From Thermanaerothrix solaris (GTDB lineage Bacteria > Chloroflexota > Anaerolineae > Anaerolineales > Anaerolineaceae): 64,000 nucleotides of DNA. Below are positions 41,790 to 50,443 of the stretch, one piece after another. The position numbers were made by a program, and so were the translations under genes. The notes under the pieces are model-generated. The model searched no databases. It had not been told where the DNA came from and saw only the letters and a program-made list of their open reading frames with translations. Positions within the stretch are counted from its first letter, which is position 1, and the number at the start of each line of letters is the position of its first letter. The stretch is taken from positions 1,488,001 to 1,552,000 of the forward strand of contig NZ_JAUHMF010000001.1 of the NCBI RefSeq assembly GCF_032334255.1, written 5' to 3'.

Positions 41790-42851
41790 TTAACCTCGAT
41801 CCTTGACTTGGGATATCTCTTGGGTGGTGCGCAAGGGCGCTTGATGATCTTTACCATCCTGGTAGAGCCAACAGCGCACTTTATGACCCCGGCTAATCTC
41901 AATCAAGTCGGGCTCTTCCTGAGTACAAATACCAAGACTGTAATCCAGGCGCGCTTGGCAACGCGGCGCAAAACGACAGCCGGGCGGCAAATCTATCAAA
42001 TTAGGTACATTACCCGGAATGGTCTCCAGATAATCCCGCACCCGGCCCAAAACCGGCACCGATGCGATCAGGCCACGGGTATAAGGATGCAGCGGATTGG
42101 CAAAGAGTTCACGCACATCGGCTTCTTCGACAATCTTGCCGGCATACATGACCGCTACGCGATCCGCCATCTCAGCCACTACACCCAGGTCATGAGTAAT
42201 AAGAATTACCGCCGTGTTGAACTGGCTGCGCAATCCCCGCAGCAAATCCAAAATCTGGGCTTGAATGGTCACATCCAACGCCGTGGTCGGCTCATCTGCA
42301 ATCAATAATTTGGGGCGCAAGGCCAGCGCCATGGCGATCATCACCCGTTGTGCCTGGCCGCCTGAAAGTTCGTGAGGGAAGGCATAAGCACGGCGTTCGG
42401 GATCAGGGACACCCACCAGACGCAGTAAATTGACCGCCTCACGCCAAGCCTCAGTTTTTTTAATCTGTGGATTATGAATCATAATCACTTCGGCAATCTG
42501 GCTGCCGATATTGAATACCGGGTTCAGGCTGGTCACCGGCTGCTGAAAAACCATCGAGATCTGATTCCCCCGCACCTGAGTCATCTCGTGCTCGCTTAAA
42601 GCCAGGAGGTTCTGGCCTTCGAACCAAATTTCGCCACCAACAATCTTGCCCGGGGCATCCAGCAGGCGCATAATCGAGAGCGAAGTGACACTTTTGCCAC
42701 AGCCCGACTCACCCACCAAACCCAACACCTCACCCGGAAAAACCTGGAACGAGATTCCGTCCACCGCCTTGACCACCCCGTCTTCGGTGAAGAAATACGT
42801 CTTCAGATCACGCACATCCAGCAAGGGCTGCGAAGAAGAATTAGCGGTCAT
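41790..42851 (-). CDS. oppD: Oligopeptide ABC transporter ATP-binding protein
   Basis: 353 residues. Walker A GLVGESGCGKSVTSL, the signature ELSGGQAQRVMIAMALALRP, Walker B LLIADEPTTALD and the C-terminal Cys-containing segment GCRFAPRCQARLDYSLGICTQEEP that marks the OppD/DppD group and may bind an iron-sulfur cluster in some relatives. Starts 9 bp after oppC. A GGAGG site lies rather far (about 13 nt) before the ATG, so coupling to oppC translation is likely. Confidence 0.93.
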   Translation of the reverse strand: MTANSSSQPLLDVRDLKTYFFTEDGVVKAVDGISFQVFPGEVLGLVGESGCGKSVTSLSIMRLLDAPGKIVGGEIWFEGQNLLALSEHEMTQVRGNQISMVFQQPVTSLNPVFNIGSQIAEVIMIHNPQIKKTEAWREAVNLLRLVGVPDPERRAYAFPHELSGGQAQRVMIAMALALRPKLLIADEPTTALDVTIQAQILDLLRGLRSQFNTAVILITHDLGVVAEMADRVAVMYAGKIVEEADVRELFANPLHPYTRGLIASVPVLGRVRDYLETIPGNVPNLIDLPPGCRFAPRCQARLDYSLGICTQEEPDLIEISRGHKVRCWLYQDGKDHQAPLRTTQEISQVKDRG

Positions 42852-42860
42852 CGCGGCTTC

Positions 42861-43796
42861 CTAACCTCCTTTCAGGCGCGGGTCAATGGCATCCCGCAAT
42901 CCGTCACCCAACAGGTTGAACGAAAGCACGGTAATCATGATAGCCAGGCCGGGGAAGAAAACCAGATGGGGCGCAGTGAAAACCTGGTTGCGCTCCGTGC
43001 CCAGCATGGTGCCCCACTCCGGGGTTGGCGGTTGGGCGCCCAAGCCCAGGAATGACAACGCTGCTGCGTCCAGGATTGCCGTACCAATGCCCAACGTTCC
43101 CTGCACGATTAACGGCGGAATAGCATTGGGCAGGATACGCCGCAGCAAAATGTGTATATGGCTTCCTCCCAAAGCGCGCGAAGCCAGCACGTAGGCGTTT
43201 TCTTTCACCGAGAGCACGCTCGCCCGCACCACCCGCGCATAGACTGGAATGGAGACAATGGCAATCGCCAACAAGGCGTTTTGCAACCCCCGCCCCAGCA
43301 CCGTCACGATGGCAATGGCCAACAGCAAGGACGGAAACGCCAGCAAAACATCCAAAATGCGCATGATAACCAGATCCACCCAGCCCCCTACATACCCCGA
43401 AATAGCGCCTAGGATGGTGCCAACAAGAATGGCAAAACTAACCGTAGAAATGCCGATAAAGAGCGAAATGCGGGCTCCAAAAATAATGCGACTGAAGACA
43501 TCCCGCACATTGCCGTCAATACCCATCAGGTGCTGTGGACGATCCTTGGGGCAGCCAAGGATATGAATGCAGGGCGGCTCACGCTTGCGCACATCTTCCA
43601 CGCCGATAAGCACGGCTTCTGGATCATAAGGCGCAATCACCGGAGCAAAGATGGCACAGAAGACCAAAATACCCAGTAAGGTCATACCGATGATCGCTGG
43701 GCGCTGGCGAAAGATACGCCGCAATGTCAGACGCCACAGACTATTAGCGCGATAATCCCGAGCCGAAGAAGGTAGAGGGTTTGACGTCGAAGCCAT
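42861..43796 (-). CDS. oppC: Oligopeptide ABC transporter permease
   Basis: 311 residues from the ATG at 43796, with TTGGAG 9 nt upstream. An in-frame GTG at 43805 would overlap the oppB stop. Six spans with an extended first periplasmic loop that contains two cysteines (PPCIHILGCPKD), and the coupling-helix motif (EAA loop) YVLASRALGGSHIHILLRRILPN, visible as SRALGGSH and RRILPN. It forms the membrane channel with OppB. Confidence 0.93.
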   Translation of the reverse strand: MASTSNPLPSSARDYRANSLWRLTLRRIFRQRPAIIGMTLLGILVFCAIFAPVIAPYDPEAVLIGVEDVRKREPPCIHILGCPKDRPQHLMGIDGNVRDVFSRIIFGARISLFIGISTVSFAILVGTILGAISGYVGGWVDLVIMRILDVLLAFPSLLLAIAIVTVLGRGLQNALLAIAIVSIPVYARVVRASVLSVKENAYVLASRALGGSHIHILLRRILPNAIPPLIVQGTLGIGTAILDAAALSFLGLGAQPPTPEWGTMLGTERNQVFTAPHLVFFPGLAIMITVLSFNLLGDGLRDAIDPRLKGG

Positions 43797-43801
43797 AACG
43801 G

Positions 43802-44881
43802 TCACTCCAAGCGAATGCGCGGATCTATGAAGACATAGGATAAGTCCACCAACAGGTTGATCACCACGTAGCCAATGGCAATAACGACCGTGAAAGCCTG
43901 GATGATCGGAAAATCGCGCGCAGTGATCGCCTCAAAGAGGATACTTCCCACACCTGCCAGACCAAAAATCGTTTCAGTAAGCACCGCACCCGCAAAAAGG
44001 TTTCCCACCTGAATCCCCACCACGGTCACAATGGGCAGCAGGGCGTTGCGCAGGGCATGCTTGAGAATGACTAATCGTTCGGTCAGTCCTTTCGCCCGTG
44101 CGGTACGAATATAATCCAGACGCAGCACCTCCAACATGCTCGAGCGGGTCATACGCGCAATAATGGACATCGGAATCGTGCTCAATGCCACGGCCGGTAG
44201 GATCAAATGAGTCAAAGCATCCCTGAAAACCTTCCAATTACCGGTGATCAAAGAATTGAAAAGATAAAGCCGTCCCACAAAATCCAATACACCGCGCCAG
44301 AATCCTGTTTCGGGCACTGTCCAACCCCATACCTGATAAAAAGGTACGACGGTTACTCCTGGGCTGAGCCGACCACTAGGGGGCAACCAGAACGGGGTAT
44401 CTTTCAACACCAGGGCAAAGAAGTAGGCCAGCATCAAACCCAGCCAGTACACCGGCATGGAAACGCCAATGTTAGCACCTACCATGGTCACCACATCCAG
44501 TACGGAGTTACGCTTGATAGCCGAGAGGATCCCGGCGGGAATGCCGACCAATAAAGCGATGGTCAGCGCTGACAAGCCTAACTCCACCGTGGTGGGCAGA
44601 CGTTCCACCAGGATCACCGTGACCGGGCGGCTGAAGCGGATCGAATTGCCAAAATCCCCCCGCAACACGTTCCCCATATAAATTCCCAACTGCACATAAA
44701 TGGGTTTGTTCAACCCATAGCGCTCAGCAAATTGAGCGCATACTTCCTGTGTGGCCTTCTCCCCCAAGATGGCTTTACACGGATCGCCGGGGATCAGGCG
44801 AGCCAGGATAAACGTAGCAATCAGGATACCCAACAAAACCGGAAAGGAAGCCAGAATGCGGCGAATGGAGTATTGGATCAT
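43802..44881 (-). CDS. oppB: Oligopeptide ABC transporter permease
   Basis: 359 residues with six spans. The N terminus (MIQYSIRRILASFPVLLGI) and RLIPGDP after the first span are typical of OppB/DppB. A loop insert of about 70 residues (about 150-215) enlarges the outer side. The EAA motif YIRTARAKGLTERLVILKHALRNAL is present (quoted as RTARAKGL and HALRNAL). The Shine-Dalgarno site is weak. Upstream lies an intercistronic hairpin (44917-44946) that separates it from oppA. Confidence 0.93.
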   Translation of the reverse strand: MIQYSIRRILASFPVLLGILIATFILARLIPGDPCKAILGEKATQEVCAQFAERYGLNKPIYVQLGIYMGNVLRGDFGNSIRFSRPVTVILVERLPTTVELGLSALTIALLVGIPAGILSAIKRNSVLDVVTMVGANIGVSMPVYWLGLMLAYFFALVLKDTPFWLPPSGRLSPGVTVVPFYQVWGWTVPETGFWRGVLDFVGRLYLFNSLITGNWKVFRDALTHLILPAVALSTIPMSIIARMTRSSMLEVLRLDYIRTARAKGLTERLVILKHALRNALLPIVTVVGIQVGNLFAGAVLTETIFGLAGVGSILFEAITARDFPIIQAFTVVIAIGYVVINLLVDLSYVFIDPRIRLE

Positions 44882-44916
44882 GGGAAGTCTTTGCCCTCAC
44901 GCGATACAATGGGATG

Positions 44917-44946
44917 AAGCGGGATGGGACACATCCCATCCCGCTT
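44917..44946 (-). other. Intercistronic stem-loop between oppA and oppB
   Basis: A perfect 13-bp stem AAGCGGGATGGGA (44917-44929 with 44934-44946) and 4-nt loop, 26 bp past the oppA stop. No T run on the minus strand. Such hairpins after binding-protein genes protect the upstream mRNA and reduce permease expression (known for other binding-protein operons). Confidence 0.75.
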
Positions 44947-44972
44947 GTCTCTTTCAAACCCCGCCTGTTTTA

Positions 44973-46703
44973 TTATTCACTGGGCGGTGCGTTGAGCAGT
45001 GCATTCCACAGGGTCGAGAAATACGTGAATGCGCCCGTATTGCCGATGTGTAAGGGGTGTTTGGCGTCCCAGGCCACCACCCAGGACATCACCACATCGT
45101 TGGCATCCAGGTCTGACCCATCATGGAACTTGACCCCATCGCGCAATTTGCAGGTCCAAACGGTCAGGTCCTCATTTGGATCACAGGACGTCGCCAGTCC
45201 AGGTTTGACCGCCGTACCGCCCACCTCAAAGGAGAGCAGGGATTCCAGCATTTGCTCGCAGGCGCGCAGCGATTCACCATCGGTTTCGTCATTACAGTAG
45301 AGGGAAATCGGCTCCGCGTTCTGCATCCAGACGAAGGTGTCGCGGTCGCCCGGCTTCACGACTGCAAAGTACTCGTTCCCCAACGGGCTGGCATGGGCAC
45401 CCTCAACATCGGCTCGGTAGGCCACGGCCGACCCACCATGCGCCACCGGCACCATTGGCACCAGTTCGCGAATAGCGTTGTTCGCCTGGGTATAAAGGGC
45501 TTCAGCCTCCTTAGGATCAGCGATCTGAGCCGCCTTTTGTAATACTTCATAGATCTCAGGATGCGGCTTACCAAACTGTGGGTTCGAGGCACCAAAATGG
45601 AAGTCGAGGAAGTTGGTGATGTGCGGATAATCCGCATTCCACCCCAGCAGGTAGAGCCCATCCAGCCGACCCGCATTGGATTCCTCGATGAATGCACCCG
45701 ATTCCATGACCACCACTTCGGCCTCAATGCCCAGATTCTCTTTCAGTTGCGCCTGGATGTCGGTTGCCACCAAACCCGGTTCGGGCAAGTAAGAGCGCAC
45801 CACATCGCGATAGTAAATCTTGGTCTTAAAGCCGTTGGGATAGCCCGCCTGTGCCAGCAATTCCTTGGCTTTGGCCGGATCAAATTCATACCACGGATCA
45901 CCCGTACAACCGTTAGGAATGGCGCAGGGGGTGAAATGCGTTGCAACTTCTGAGCCCGCAGGGAAGAAGTTCTTGACAATGCGCTCACGGTCAATGCCCA
46001 TGGCAATGGCCTGACGTACGCGTACATCATCAAAAGGTTTGAAGGTATTGGTCATCCCAATGTAGAACACGTTGAGGGCTTCACGCTCAAGCAACTTCAG
46101 GTTGGGGTCGTTGCGAATGACCTCAAAATCATCCGGGCTGGGATTGTCAATGCCATCCACCGTGCCGGATTGCAGTTCGAGCAAGCGGGCTGCAGCCTCT
46201 TTATTCCAGCGGAAAACCAGGGTCCCGACTTTAGCCTTCTCACCCCAATAGTCGTCAAAACGCTTCATCACAATGCTATCACCGCGGTTCCAGGCCTCCA
46301 GTTTATACGGCCCAGTGCCAATAGGTTGTGAGAGAATGCGTCGGTCAGCCATGGCGGCTTCAATCCATTCCTTGGGTTGAATGGAGAAAGCCGAGAAAGC
46401 CGCTTTAGAGGGAAAAGCCGGATCGGGCTGACAGAGGGTGAATTGCACGGTTAGGCGATCTAATGCGGCAATCTCTTTGATGAGCCCTCCGTAATCACAA
46501 GAGGGGTTTTCCGGGTATTTCATACCCTCAAAGGTGACCTCGGTCGCCGGGGGTTGGGTCGCTGTTGGTTCACTAACTGGGGGCTGTGTGGCTGGGGGTT
46601 GGGTTGGGGCTGTGGTGGGGGTTGCCGCTGGCTGACACGCGGCCAGCACCATGCTTAATGCCACCAACACTGCCAAAACGGCAAACGTTCTCTTGGCAAA
46701 CAT
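44973..46703 (-). CDS. Peptide-binding lipoprotein (SBP family 5), apparently circularly permuted
   Basis: 576 residues from the ATG at 46703 (AAGGAGGAG 5-6 nt upstream). A TTG 15 bp earlier is rejected. Lipobox VLAAC (Cys23), then a Pro/Thr linker. In a normal DppA/OppA the order is: N-terminal lobe (LxPGLATSW...LRDGVKFHDG...DVVFS), then the KxVDxxTVxFxL segment, then PIGTGPY and the DDVRVRQAI lobe. Here the protein starts at the middle segment (DRLTVQFTLCQPDPAF, about 82-97), goes on through PIGTGPYKLEAWN and FDDVRVRQAIAMGID to the usual C terminus (LVPMVPVAH). After that (about 455-576) it carries the usual N-terminal part: SLLSFEVGGTAVKPGLA, KLRDGVKFHDGSDLDANDVV, ending TYFSTLWNALLN. It should deliver peptides to OppBCDF. 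Confidence 0.92.
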   Translation of the reverse strand: MFAKRTFAVLAVLVALSMVLAACQPAATPTTAPTQPPATQPPVSEPTATQPPATEVTFEGMKYPENPSCDYGGLIKEIAALDRLTVQFTLCQPDPAFPSKAAFSAFSIQPKEWIEAAMADRRILSQPIGTGPYKLEAWNRGDSIVMKRFDDYWGEKAKVGTLVFRWNKEAAARLLELQSGTVDGIDNPSPDDFEVIRNDPNLKLLEREALNVFYIGMTNTFKPFDDVRVRQAIAMGIDRERIVKNFFPAGSEVATHFTPCAIPNGCTGDPWYEFDPAKAKELLAQAGYPNGFKTKIYYRDVVRSYLPEPGLVATDIQAQLKENLGIEAEVVVMESGAFIEESNAGRLDGLYLLGWNADYPHITNFLDFHFGASNPQFGKPHPEIYEVLQKAAQIADPKEAEALYTQANNAIRELVPMVPVAHGGSAVAYRADVEGAHASPLGNEYFAVVKPGDRDTFVWMQNAEPISLYCNDETDGESLRACEQMLESLLSFEVGGTAVKPGLATSCDPNEDLTVWTCKLRDGVKFHDGSDLDANDVVMSWVVAWDAKHPLHIGNTGAFTYFSTLWNALLNAPPSE

Positions 46704-46833
46704 TGTCTCCTCCTTCAAAAAACTTGGAAAAATGGTGGAACGAATGGGAAAGAAAGATTTTACAAGTTATCGCCTCGGTCTATCACCTCCTTTGGCTTGG
46801 GTGGATAAAACCCCGAATACGAAAACTATTATA
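46704..46833 (-). promoter_or_regulatory. opp operon leader and -10 element
   Basis: A TATAAT on the minus strand (46833-46828) with a poor -35 region gives a leader of about 120 nt before oppA. The leader contains AAAGGAGGTGA (46793-46783), a perfect Shine-Dalgarno complement with no ATG at normal distance. The rest of the gap to 47015 holds the promoter of the next plus-strand gene. Confidence 0.5.
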
Positions 46834-46931
46834 CGCGAATAATCCCTTGGAAACCATAAAATCCGATCCGTTTCCGCGTGAATCGGGGCAAATTTTATCG
46901 CACGTCGTTCTTACTTAATCCGATAAACGCC

Positions 46932-46960
46932 TTGCGTTACCCTCAGGTTACCAGGATAAT
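46932..46960 (+). promoter_or_regulatory. Probable promoter of the mutarotase-like gene
   Basis: TTGCGT (46932-46937), 17-nt spacer, GATAAT (46955-46960). The leader to the ATG at 47016 is about 49 nt and lacks a clear Shine-Dalgarno site. Confidence 0.5.
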
Positions 46961-47015
46961 ATTACAGGATTAATCATCGCAACCAGTCGCTTCATCCCTG
47001 AGGTCTTATTTCGCC

Positions 47016-47921
47016 ATGAATCTCATTGATTACCCCCCATTCGGTCCCTGCCTCCGCCTGGCAAACGGCCAGGTCGAAGTGCTGATCACCACTGCCCTAG
47101 GCCCTCGCATCATCCGCTATGGCTTCATTGAGGGCGAAAACGAGTTTGCCGAATTGCTTGACCCCACTCAACCGCTTGATTCCACCCAGTGGCACATCTA
47201 CGGGGGGCACCGTCTGTGGCATGCCCCAGAGATGCGTCCCCGCACCTACGTGCCGGATAACCAACCCGTGACTTATGAGTCTTTGCCCAGCGGTGTGCGC
47301 CTCACCCAGGCGGTAGAACCTTTGACGGGTATTCAGAAGAGCCTCGAGGTCATTTTGGCGCCGGAAGGCAGTCATGTGCGGGTGATTCACCGCCTGTGTA
47401 ACCAGGGTGTGTGGGAAATCGAACTAGCGGCTTGGGCGCTAAGCGTGATGGCGCCGGGGGGATGTGCTGTTTTGCCCCTACCCCCCAAAGCGCCTCATGA
47501 GACTCATCTTCTACCCGTGAGCGCTCTGGTGCTGTGGGCTTATACCGACCTGAGTGATCCTCGGTGGAGCCTGGGACGATCCTACATCCTTGCCCGGCAA
47601 GATCCATTGCGCGCCACCGCCCAAAAGATTGGCTTGCACACACCGTTCGGATGGGCCGCTTACGCCCGCCGCGGACACTTGTTCCTGAAGCGATTTGAAT
47701 ATCATCCTGAGGCCACCTATCCCGACTGGGGTAGTACGGTTGAGGTCTTCATCAATGATCGTTTCTTGGAACTCGAAACGCTTAGCCCCCTGACCCGACT
47801 GCCGCCCGGCGCCAGTCTGGAGCACATCGAGGATTGGTACCTGTTTGATGAGGTGCCTACCCCCCACAATGATCAGCAAGTTGAACGCCATATCCTGCCC
47901 CGTCTGTTGGAAACGGGATAG
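47016..47921 (+). CDS. Galactose-mutarotase-fold protein, DUF4380-like
   Basis: 301 residues, soluble, no signal peptide. The all-beta sequence with CLRLANGQVEVLITTALGPRIIRYGF, WHIYGGHRLWHAPEMRPRTY, VRVIHRLCNQGVWEIELAAWALSVMAPGG and GWAAYARRGHLFLKRF fits the supersandwich of aldose-1-epimerase-like proteins, in which GGHRLWxAPE is a frequent sugar-contacting motif. Enzyme activity is not certain, since members of this group have no assigned reaction. It stands alone, converging with the TauE/SafE gene (21 bp apart). Confidence 0.75.
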   Translation: MNLIDYPPFGPCLRLANGQVEVLITTALGPRIIRYGFIEGENEFAELLDPTQPLDSTQWHIYGGHRLWHAPEMRPRTYVPDNQPVTYESLPSGVRLTQAVEPLTGIQKSLEVILAPEGSHVRVIHRLCNQGVWEIELAAWALSVMAPGGCAVLPLPPKAPHETHLLPVSALVLWAYTDLSDPRWSLGRSYILARQDPLRATAQKIGLHTPFGWAAYARRGHLFLKRFEYHPEATYPDWGSTVEVFINDRFLELETLSPLTRLPPGASLEHIEDWYLFDEVPTPHNDQQVERHILPRLLETG

Positions 47922-47942
47922 CAAAGCCGGATCCGCCGCACT

Positions 47943-48677
47943 TTAAACCACCAGCACCCGCAAGGCAGCGACCACCAACACCACTCCTAACGCGCGTCGA
48001 ATCCAGGGGGCAGTGAGATAACGACTGCCCAACTCAGCCCCGATCCAACCGCCGGCCAGCACAGCCACCATCCAAAAAGGAATCGCGGCGGGTAGAGGAG
48101 GATGGCTCTGGAGTAAGCCGAACAAACCCGAGGCCGAATTGACCACGATAAAGGCCGCAGCAATTCCGGAGACCTGGCGCGTCTCAGCCCAACCCAAAAA
48201 GATTAAGATCGGACTGAGAAAAATGCCGCCCCCAATGCCGATCAGCCCGGAAACGAAGCCTAACACGGCCCCAATCCCCAACGCCCAGCCCAACGCAAAT
48301 GGGTGCAAACCTTCTCTTTCACCACCGGGCTTGATCAGCAAACGTAACGCGGCAAAAAGCAAGGCCACCCCTAATAAAAGTTCAAAATAACGAACCGGAA
48401 GGTGAATGCGTCCCCCGAGGTAGGCCATGGGCACGGATGTAAGCGCAAACGGCCAGAAGACGGACCAAGAAAAGCGTCCGGCTCGAATGTATTTGAATGT
48501 CCCTACCCCGGCTACCAATATGTTCAAGATCAACGCCGTGGGCCGCATCTCCGCAGGTGTTACGCCTAATAGAGCCATCACCGCCAGGTAAGCCGAAGCG
48601 CCGCCGTGCCCTACCGAGGCATACAGCAAAGCCGCCAGGAAAAACAAAAAAGTGATGAGGAGAGTTGAGGGATCCAT
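47943..48677 (-). CDS. TauE/SafE-family membrane permease
   Basis: 244 residues with about eight spans in two repeated halves, each starting with the family motif: LYASVGHGGASAYLAVMALLG (first) and GFVSGLIGIGGGIFLSPILIF (second). Members export sulfite, sulfoacetate or other small anions. The gene is the last of a minus-strand run after znuB (50 bp gap), and might be expressed with the metal transporter, but whether the function is linked is unknown. Confidence 0.88.
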   Translation of the reverse strand: MDPSTLLITFLFFLAALLYASVGHGGASAYLAVMALLGVTPAEMRPTALILNILVAGVGTFKYIRAGRFSWSVFWPFALTSVPMAYLGGRIHLPVRYFELLLGVALLFAALRLLIKPGGEREGLHPFALGWALGIGAVLGFVSGLIGIGGGIFLSPILIFLGWAETRQVSGIAAAFIVVNSASGLFGLLQSHPPLPAAIPFWMVAVLAGGWIGAELGSRYLTAPWIRRALGVVLVVAALRVLVV

Positions 48678-48727
48678 ATAGGCGAATCCCCGATCACTTC
48701 TGTGAGGATTGGGAAAACGGGTTACTG

Positions 48728-49579
48728 CTAAACCGTCGAAACTCGAAAAAACCGCTCGCGCAAACTGCGCCCCAATGAGACAAGAATAAATCCTACCGTA
48801 CAGGTCAGCACAATCGCTGCACCAGACGCAACGTTAAGATAATACGAAAGGTACAATCCCACTACTCCCGAAAAAGCCGCAATCACAGCCGCCCACATCA
48901 TAATCAATGGCAAGCGCCGCGTCAGCAACGAGGCCGTCGCCGCAGGTGTCACCAGCATCGCCACCATCAGCGCTACCCCTACGGTTTGCAACGAGACAAC
49001 AATGGCAACGGCGATCAAAATCACCAACAACAAATCTAAAAAATGGGCCGGCAGGCGTAATGTGGCGGCCAGAATCGGGTCAAATGAAAGCAAAGCGAAC
49101 TCTTTATAAAAAGCATATAGCAAGAGTAACACCACCCCTCCAAAGATAGCACTGCGAATAAGATCACTTTCGCGCACCGCCAGGACATCCCCAAAGAGAA
49201 AGTGAGCCAGGTCCACCGAGTAACTGCGCACTGAGGAAATCAATGCTACCCCCAGGGCGAACATCCCGGCAAAGATAATCCCAATGGCGGTATCTTCTTT
49301 CAGCCGTAACTTACGACTGATCGTACCAATCGAAACCGCGCTCACGACCGCCGTGCCCAGCGCCCACCAGAACAATGTCTCGCGCGATCCGCCTCCCACT
49401 AAGTAACCCACGGCCAGACCAGGTAGGATCGTATGTGCCAGTGCATCCCCAAAGAAAGCCATCCCACGCAGGACCACAAACGTGCCCACTACCGCACAGA
49501 CCACCCCTACCAATACGGCGGCCAGCATCCCCCGCACCATAAAGGCATACTGAAACGGCTGCAGCAAGATCTCAAGCAT
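48728..49579 (-). CDS. znuB: Zinc/manganese-type ABC transporter permease
   Basis: 283 residues from the ATG at 49579, which has GGAGGGGG just upstream. An ATG 12 bp before is possible. About eight spans. ABC-3 family motifs: VLRGMAFFGDALAHTILPGLAVGYL, DTAIGIIFAGMFALGVAL and VGVALMVAMLVTPAATA. It forms the channel for Zn, Mn or Fe. It overlaps the ATPase gene end by 8 bp. Metal choice cannot be read from the sequence, so the symbol is by best fit with the Zur-like operator and His-rich binding protein. Confidence 0.88.
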   Translation of the reverse strand: MLEILLQPFQYAFMVRGMLAAVLVGVVCAVVGTFVVLRGMAFFGDALAHTILPGLAVGYLVGGGSRETLFWWALGTAVVSAVSIGTISRKLRLKEDTAIGIIFAGMFALGVALISSVRSYSVDLAHFLFGDVLAVRESDLIRSAIFGGVVLLLLYAFYKEFALLSFDPILAATLRLPAHFLDLLLVILIAVAIVVSLQTVGVALMVAMLVTPAATASLLTRRLPLIMMWAAVIAAFSGVVGLYLSYYLNVASGAAIVLTCTVGFILVSLGRSLRERFFRVSTV

Positions 49580-50420
49580 GTCCCCCTCCATCGCAACAGG
49601 TATCGCCCAACACCAGGTTGCCCGTCGGCTCGCTCACAATGTGCAGATGTCCGCCGTAGGCAGCCAGCAGGGTTTGGGTGTTCAAGACGTCTTGCGGCGT
49701 TCCTAAAGCGATCAGCGTGCGATTGAGAAGTAAGAGGCGGGTGAATTGCTGGGCTGCCAGGTTCAGATCGTGGAGTGAGACCATGATGGTAATCCCTTCA
49801 CCCTGTAACCGTTCCAGCAGGGCTAATAACTCGTTTTGCGAGGGCAAATCCAGCCCGGTGAAGGGTTCATCCAGAAGCATCAGTTCGGCTTCCTGAGCGA
49901 GGGCACGCGCCAGGAACATGCGCTGCTGCTGACCACCGGAGAGTTGTGCGATTTGACGGCTTGCCAGGTCACTCAGCCCCACCCGCTCCAGCGCCTGACG
50001 CACTATGCGATGATCGTCTCGCCCCGGACGCCTTAGCAATCCGATTCGCCCCACCCGTCCCATCATCACCACATCATACACCGTCACCGGGAAGCGCCAA
50101 TCCACCACCGAACGTTGGGGCACGTAAGCCACACAGATATGTTCGCCCGGTGCGCCACCGTAAATCTCAATACGCCCACTGGTTGGTTGCAGAATGCCGG
50201 CAATTACCTTAAAAAGGGTGCTTTTCCCGGCACCATTAGGCCCCACAACGGCTACCCGCTCACCCTTATAGATTTCAAAACTAACCCGTTCTAGGGCGGG
50301 ACCGCTTTCATACATGACCGTCAGGTCAATCGCATGGACAATGGGCTGTCTGGTATCATGAGCAGACTGATAGCCATTCAACGACCAGCGCACCTGCCGA
50401 ATCTCTCGCATCAGGGCCAT
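49572..50420 (-). CDS. znuC: Zinc/manganese-type ABC transporter ATPase
   Basis: 282 residues. Walker A VAVVGPNGAGKSTLFK, signature QLSGGQQQRMFLARAL, Walker B LMLLDEPFTGLD and switch SLHDLNLA. A preceding 30 residues are extra. The C terminus ends in CCDGGGHA, a short Cys/His tail that could sense or bind metal. Lies between znuA (23 bp) and znuB (overlap), forming one operon with the Fur-family regulator upstream. Confidence 0.9.
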   Translation of the reverse strand: MALMREIRQVRWSLNGYQSAHDTRQPIVHAIDLTVMYESGPALERVSFEIYKGERVAVVGPNGAGKSTLFKVIAGILQPTSGRIEIYGGAPGEHICVAYVPQRSVVDWRFPVTVYDVVMMGRVGRIGLLRRPGRDDHRIVRQALERVGLSDLASRQIAQLSGGQQQRMFLARALAQEAELMLLDEPFTGLDLPSQNELLALLERLQGEGITIMVSLHDLNLAAQQFTRLLLLNRTLIALGTPQDVLNTQTLLAAYGGHLHIVSEPTGNLVLGDTCCDGGGHA

Positions 50421-50443
50421 GGATGATTCTCCCAGAACGGATC

